Of a stretch of DNA of 9,135 nucleotides, positions 6,127 to 9,135 are shown piece by piece. The translations under genes were made by a program, and so were the position numbers. Source of the DNA: Nitrospinota bacterium (GTDB lineage Bacteria > Tectomicrobia > Entotheonellia > J063). Position 1 is the stretch's first letter. Every line of letters begins with the position of its first letter. The DNA lies in the NCBI GenBank assembly GCA_003696125.1, contig RFHZ01000347.1, forward strand, positions 1 to 9,135, read 5' to 3'. A model generated the notes under the pieces. That model had not been told where the DNA came from and did no database searches. It worked only from the letters and a program-made list of their open reading frames with translations.

Positions 6127-7058
6127 GCACAAACAAGGTTTTGGATGCGCTTATGGGGGTCTGTGTCGGTGATGCCTTGGGGGTGCCGGTCGAGTTCCAA
6201 CCTAGAAGCCTGCTCCGGCAGCAGCCGGTGCGAGACATGATCGGGTACGGTACCCATCACCAACCTCCAGGTACCTGGTCTGATGATACCTCGCTTACCC
6301 TCTGCCTGGCCGAGAGCCTCTGTCATGGCTATGATCTCTATGATATCGGCCAGAAGTTCGTGCAGTGGTATGAGCAGAACCTGTGGACTCCGCATGGACG
6401 GGTCTTCGATGTGGGGGTCACCACACAAAAGGCTATCCGGCGTCTACGTGCCGGAAAGGTTCCTCCCCAGGAGGCAGGAGGGAGGGATGAGGGGAGCAAT
6501 GGGAATGGCTCCCTCATGCGGATATTGCCGATCGCCTTCTATGTCCGCTCCCTACCACCAGAGCAGCGGTTTAGAATCGTTGCCGAGGTCTCTGCCCTTA
6601 CCCATGGACATCGCCGGGCGATCCTGTCCTGCTGTGCGTACATCGAGCTGGCATTGCATCTGCTGGCAGGCCAACCGGCAGAGGTGGCATACAGGCAGAT
6701 GCAACACACCATGCAAACCCACTTCGCCCACGAAGATGAGCTGCCTATGCTCTCCCGGGTGATTACCCAGGACATCTCTCGTCTCCCGGAAGGAGAGATC
6801 CGGTCGAGCGGATACGTGGTACACACCTTAGAGGCCGCCCTCTGGTGCTTTTTGACCAGTCACTCGTATGCCGAGACGGTGCTGAAAGCGGTCAATCTGG
6901 GGGAAGACACGGATACAACCGGTGCGGTGGCCGGAGGATTGGCCGGCATCTACTACGGAGTCGAAGACATCCCTGCGCATTGGGTCGCCCAGATCGCCCG
7001 ACGAGAAGAGATCATCGCCCTGGCCGAGCGGCTGCAGCGGGCACTAGCCGATAGGTAA
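6123..7058 (+). CDS. ADP-ribosylglycohydrolase family protein (DraG/ARH-like)
   Basis: Mg-dependent hydrolase fold that removes ADP-ribose from proteins or small molecules; 311 aa, a normal length. The di-metal motifs are all present: GVCVGDALGVPVEF at residues 12-25, TWSDDTSLTL at 51-60, GNGSLMRILP at 127-136, LTHGHRRAI at 159-167, and EDTDTTGAVAGGLAG from residue 261, with Asp262/Asp264/Thr265 as expected ligands. No signal peptide is visible, so it is cytoplasmic. DraG reverses ADP-ribosylation of dinitrogenase reductase, but no nitrogenase or DraT-like transferase is in the window. The substrate is therefore unknown; reversal of toxin-type or nucleic-acid ADP-ribosylation is equally possible. 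The start is set by GGGGAGG nine nt upstream. The gene stands alone, and the following gene has its own promoter. Confidence 0.9.
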   Translation: MSTNKVLDALMGVCVGDALGVPVEFQPRSLLRQQPVRDMIGYGTHHQPPGTWSDDTSLTLCLAESLCHGYDLYDIGQKFVQWYEQNLWTPHGRVFDVGVTTQKAIRRLRAGKVPPQEAGGRDEGSNGNGSLMRILPIAFYVRSLPPEQRFRIVAEVSALTHGHRRAILSCCAYIELALHLLAGQPAEVAYRQMQHTMQTHFAHEDELPMLSRVITQDISRLPEGEIRSSGYVVHTLEAALWCFLTSHSYAETVLKAVNLGEDTDTTGAVAGGLAGIYYGVEDIPAHWVAQIARREEIIALAERLQRALADR

Positions 7059-7082
7059 GCGCAGGGGAGGAGCGTAAAGCGA

Positions 7083-7111
7083 TTGACCGGCGCTTCATCA
7101 TCCGGTATGCT
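7083..7111 (+). promoter_or_regulatory. Sigma-70 promoter for the enolase-superfamily gene
   Basis: TTGACC (7083-7088, five of six), a 17-bp spacer and TATGCT (7106-7111, four of six) lie about 70 bp before the start codon, with transcription expected near 7118. The gene is therefore probably expressed independently of the ADP-ribosylglycohydrolase, whose stop is 122 nt from the ATG. No terminator is visible between them, so read-through is also possible. Confidence 0.55.
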
Positions 7112-7180
7112 GGGGTGGTCATAGGATGATGGTGTTCTGTCAGAGCAGAGTCTAGATGTAAACGATGCAAGGAGGAAGGG

Positions 7181-8281
7181 ATGGAGATTACCGATTTGAC
7201 CGTGACCTTGTTCAAATGGCCCAGTAAGCCCTGGAGAACGGGGAGAAACCAGTTTGGTGGGGAGCGGCAACTCGGTGTGGTAACGGTACACACCGATGCC
7301 GGGATCGAGGGGCACGCCTTCCTCGGTTCCTCCAATCAGGGAGCTGACGAGCTGGTGGGACCGCTGATGACCCAGCTCAAACCGATGCTGATCGGCCGGA
7401 ATCCCCTGGACATCGGTGCCCTCTGGCAGGAGATGTGGCGGAGGCACCGGCTGGTCTCGTTGCGCGCCATCGGTGCGGTGGATGTGGCCCTGTGGGATGT
7501 GGCCGGCAAGGCGGCAGGCCTGCCCATCCATCGCCTGCTCGGCACCTGTAAGCATCAGGTACCGGCTTATGCCAGCTCTGCCTGGCTCCCCACGCCGGAG
7601 GCGTATGCGGAAGAGGCCCAGCATTTTCGATCACTCGGCTGGACCGCGTATAAGGTTCATCCCCATGGGACTCCGCAAGAGGATATCGAGATCTGTCGCG
7701 CCATCCGCCGGGCGGTGGGGGATGAGATGGTCCTGATGCTGGATGCCATGTGGGCTTACAGCTATGAAGATGCGGTGCGGGTCGGCAGGGCCATCGAGGA
7801 GTTGAACTACTTCTGGTACGAGGATCCGCTACCCGAAGAGGATATCTACAACTACATCAAGTTGCGGCAAAAGCTGGACATTCCCCTCCTGTGCACCGAA
7901 TACGCGCCGGGTGGGCTCTACGCCATGGCGCAATGGGTCCACCAGCAGGCGACCGATATCTTGCGGGGAGATGTGGCGGTCGTGGGAGGCATCACCCCGC
8001 TGGTGCGGATCGCTCACCTGGCAGAGGCTTTCCACATGAAGTGTGAGCTGCACCACGGGGGAAATTCCCTTAACAACGTGGCCAACCTCCATGTCACGAT
8101 GGCCATTCCCAACTGTGACTACTACGAGGTCTTTCCGGCCAGCGGTGCCAACAAGTACGGTCTGGTGCAGGACATCGAGGTGGACGACAAGGGGATGGTC
8201 TATGCGCCTGAAGGGCCGGGGTTGGGGTATGAGATCGACTGGGACCTGGTGCGACGGGATACGATCCAGGTGCTTCGTTGA
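7181..8281 (+). CDS. Enolase-superfamily enzyme, mandelate racemase/sugar-acid dehydratase group
   Basis: TIM-barrel enzyme of the MR/MLE group, 366 aa, a normal length. Such enzymes abstract the alpha-proton of a carboxylate, usually to dehydrate sugar acids or racemise 2-hydroxy acids. The Mg ligands are Asp188 (LMLDAMWAY), Glu214 (WYEDPLPEED) and Glu240 (LLCTEYAPGG), with the same 26-residue spacings as mandelate racemase Asp195/Glu221/Glu247. The His-Asp dyad is His291 (CELHHGG) with Asp264 (RGDVAVVGG), 27 residues apart as in MR. Glu316 in YYEVFP may match the MR general acid. At the KxK position the sequence is Lys158-Val-His160, so the second lysine is replaced by histidine. That argues against a simple racemase and for a dehydratase or unknown reaction. 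AAGGAGG lies 5 nt before the ATG. Its neighbours give no pathway context, and the substrate cannot be named. Confidence 0.88.
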   Translation: MEITDLTVTLFKWPSKPWRTGRNQFGGERQLGVVTVHTDAGIEGHAFLGSSNQGADELVGPLMTQLKPMLIGRNPLDIGALWQEMWRRHRLVSLRAIGAVDVALWDVAGKAAGLPIHRLLGTCKHQVPAYASSAWLPTPEAYAEEAQHFRSLGWTAYKVHPHGTPQEDIEICRAIRRAVGDEMVLMLDAMWAYSYEDAVRVGRAIEELNYFWYEDPLPEEDIYNYIKLRQKLDIPLLCTEYAPGGLYAMAQWVHQQATDILRGDVAVVGGITPLVRIAHLAEAFHMKCELHHGGNSLNNVANLHVTMAIPNCDYYEVFPASGANKYGLVQDIEVDDKGMVYAPEGPGLGYEIDWDLVRRDTIQVLR

Positions 8282-8297
8282 GCGCTGTATCTGGATC

Positions 8298-8344
8298 TAC
8301 CGGCATCTTTTATCTGGGGGGAAGTGGAGTCACGATTGCCGGTA
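8298..8344. repeat. 8-bp inverted repeat with 31-nt loop after the enolase-family gene
   Basis: TACCGGCA (8298-8305) and TGCCGGTA (8337-8344) are perfect inverted arms. With one bulged base the pairing extends by TC/GA. The position, 17 bp after the stop codon, would suit a 3' stabilising hairpin or a weak terminator, but no T-run follows. It could also be a recombination or transposon scar. Confidence 0.4.
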
Positions 8345-8469
8345 TGAATAACTTTGCTCGTGCAGAGGATGCGTATCTGTAGCGGGTAATCTCAAAGTAG
8401 ATCAGCTCCGTTACCGCATTGACGAGCCCTTTTCACCAGGTTGAGACCGATATACACAAAAAACTTTGA

Positions 8470-8498
8470 TTGCTCTTCTCTCCAGGTGATGCTATAAT
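8470..8498 (+). promoter_or_regulatory. Extended -10 promoter for the RHH antitoxin gene
   Basis: A perfect TATAAT (8493-8498) preceded by TGC forms an extended -10, with TTGCTC (three of six) 17 bp upstream as a weak -35. The start would be near 8505, giving a leader of about 85 nt. The 11 bases GATGCTATAAT are identical to those of the purD promoter. Toxin-antitoxin promoters are usually autoregulated by the antitoxin, but I see no clear operator palindrome beside it. Confidence 0.6.
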
Positions 8499-8590
8499 GC
8501 TGCTATAGAAGGGGTTGCCAAGGAGACGGTCCGGCGACAGGGAAAGAGCTGTCTGGCCAACCGATCAGCAAGAAGGAAGAGGTCGACGCT

Positions 8591-8893
8591 ATGACTGTTA
8601 CCCCGATGAAGCGCATTACACTTCGTGTACCCTCATCGGTACATCACGCCTTGACTCAGCTCGCTGCGAAACGGCATGTATCACTCAATACGCTGGCCCT
8701 CGAAGCCCTGCAACGCTATATTGCCCAGGAAAAACGTCGCTTTCCGTTCAAAGAACTCAGCGATGTGCTTGTCCCGGCCGCCCAGGCACAAGGTTTGACC
8801 GAGGAGGAAATACAGCACCAGATTAAAGAAATGCGGCGACGGCTCTGGCAAGAGCGGTACCAAGATATGGTTGAGGCTTCTCCCCAGAGATAA
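8591..8893 (+). CDS. Ribbon-helix-helix antitoxin (VapB/CopG-like)
   Basis: 100-aa DNA-binding antitoxin. The N-terminal ribbon KRITLRVP (residues 7-14) is followed by two helices with the RHH turn region SLNTLALEALQRY (31-43). Such dimers bind operator DNA through the beta ribbon. The C-terminal half (about 50-100) is charged and helical (GLTEEEIQHQIKEMRRRLWQ), like VapB tails that wrap around PIN toxins. I chose the ATG at 8591 because GAGG lies 8 nt upstream; an in-frame ATG at 8606 (MKRIT) is a possible shorter start. Five bases after its stop begins the PIN toxin remnant, the normal antitoxin-then-toxin order. With its toxin cut to 20 codons, this would be an orphan antitoxin, possibly kept as a regulator or as protection against related toxins. 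Confidence 0.8.
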   Translation: MTVTPMKRITLRVPSSVHHALTQLAAKRHVSLNTLALEALQRYIAQEKRRFPFKELSDVLVPAAQAQGLTEEEIQHQIKEMRRRLWQERYQDMVEASPQR

Positions 8894-8898
8894 GGTAG

Positions 8899-8961
8899 AT
8901 GACAAAGCTCCGTGTTTTCCCTGATACCGGGGCGCTGGTAGCGATGATCGTTTTTCCCTGA
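8899..8961 (+). pseudogene. Truncated PIN-domain toxin (VapC-like), first 20 codons only
   Basis: The frame starts with ATG five bases after the antitoxin stop and reads MTKLRVFPDTGALVAMIVFP, then TGA. This is the first strand and loop of a PIN ribonuclease, in which the aspartate of the (V/I)F-x-DT-x-L motif binds the catalytic metal. Asp9 is present, but the usual DTN or DTS is DTG. The rest of the fold, with the remaining acidic residues, is missing in all three frames downstream, so it cannot be a working toxin. Identification rests on 20 residues plus the position after an RHH antitoxin. The stop overlaps the next gene's ATG as TGATG. The junction probably marks a deletion or insertion near 8957. 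Confidence 0.6.
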
Positions 8962-9135
8962 TGATTGCTCAGTATCTCAGGCAGTTTGCCCATCTCCGCA
9001 CCGATGCCAGTGCAAGCCGCTGGCCGGCTGCCACCTGCCATCGCGCTCCACACAAACCCCTGCTCTTATTGGCCGTCATGGACCTCTTTGCGCAGGGCAC
9101 GATCACTTCCAATCTGATTGAACTCACTCTGGATC
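8961..9135 (+). CDS. N-terminus of a predicted HNH/McrA-like restriction endonuclease (partial)
   Basis: 58 codons are open to the right edge. The peptide contains YLRQFAHLRTD (5-15), APHKPLLLLAVMDL (29-42) and AQGTITSNLIELT (44-56). The APHKPLLLLAVxDL signature followed by a GxIxxNxIxLT strand is typical of the N-terminal domain of predicted HNH restriction endonucleases (COG3440-like). In ScoMcrA-type enzymes the comparable RAPHKPLLLL region belongs to the sulfur-binding domain that recognises phosphorothioated DNA. The nuclease part would lie beyond the window. The ATG at 8961 has no Shine-Dalgarno and overlaps the stop of the PIN fragment (TGATG), so translation may depend on coupling. 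The N-terminus appears complete for the family. The family assignment is from memory of the motif; modified-DNA specificity is inference. Confidence 0.6.
   Translation, partial: MIAQYLRQFAHLRTDASASRWPAATCHRAPHKPLLLLAVMDLFAQGTITSNLIELTLD

Larger units (their letters stand above)
8282..8590. other. Non-coding intergenic stretch with inverted repeats and a promoter
   Basis: No coding frame is supportable in these 309 bases, and no tRNA or CRISPR repeat is seen. The stretch appears more AT-rich than its flanks. It holds a long-loop inverted repeat (8298-8344), a second imperfect pair GCGG(G)TAA / TTACCGC around 8382-8417, a possible pairing of TCTCAA (8390-8395) with TTGAGA (8441-8446), and a promoter at 8470-8498. 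No poly-T terminator follows the enolase gene. Confidence 0.6.

Noticed and set aside
8282-8590. tRNA, CRISPR repeat or insertion-sequence end in the intergenic gap
   Set aside because: No cloverleaf, no regularly spaced repeats and no transposase or target-site duplication can be seen.
8515-8826. TTG-initiated frame overlapping the RHH antitoxin gene
   Set aside because: It has no Shine-Dalgarno and no domain. The overlapping +1 frame encodes a clear ribbon-helix-helix protein with a ribosome site.

Overview
The window looks like chromosomal DNA from a moderately GC-rich bacterium. Shine-Dalgarno sites are strong (AGGAGG type), several genes start with GTG, and promoters are close to the sigma-70 consensus. 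The gene mix (GlcDE-type oxidase, FlK-like hotdog thioesterase, M16B peptidase, PurD, ADP-ribosylglycohydrolase, enolase-superfamily enzyme, RHH/PIN toxin-antitoxin remnant) would suit a Chloroflexota or Firmicutes-like thermophile or soil bacterium. That placement is an inference from gene content only; there is no rRNA or other phylogenetic marker.

Left part (1-4573): a minus-strand glcD-glcE operon, with glcE cut by the left edge, diverges from a plus-strand operon of a FlK-like thioesterase and an M16B zinc peptidase. The two operons fire from back-to-back near-consensus promoters whose -35 boxes are 20 bp apart. The glc transcript has a leader of about 175 nt containing a perfect 14-bp palindrome (TGTATGCATACA core), alternative hairpins and a possible Shine-Dalgarno-sequestering stem.

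Middle (4575-7058): purD lies on the minus strand, tail to tail with the peptidase gene (one base between stop codons). It is preceded by a 27-codon upstream ORF whose TGA overlaps the purD GTG start. Its extended -10 promoter overlaps a candidate divergent promoter for a plus-strand ADP-ribosylglycohydrolase gene.

Right part (7059-9135): an enolase-superfamily (mandelate racemase group) gene with its own promoter, a 309-bp non-coding stretch with inverted repeats and an extended -10 promoter, then an accessory boundary. The boundary holds an intact ribbon-helix-helix antitoxin gene, the first 20 codons of a PIN-domain toxin, and, fused to the toxin's stop as TGATG, the N-terminus of a predicted HNH/McrA-like restriction endonuclease running off the right edge.

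Most of the window is ordinary metabolism. The points most worth a second look are the toxin/nuclease junction, the overlapping upstream ORF at purD, the same ATG-codon-TGA minigene layout before two unrelated genes, and the structured glc leader.
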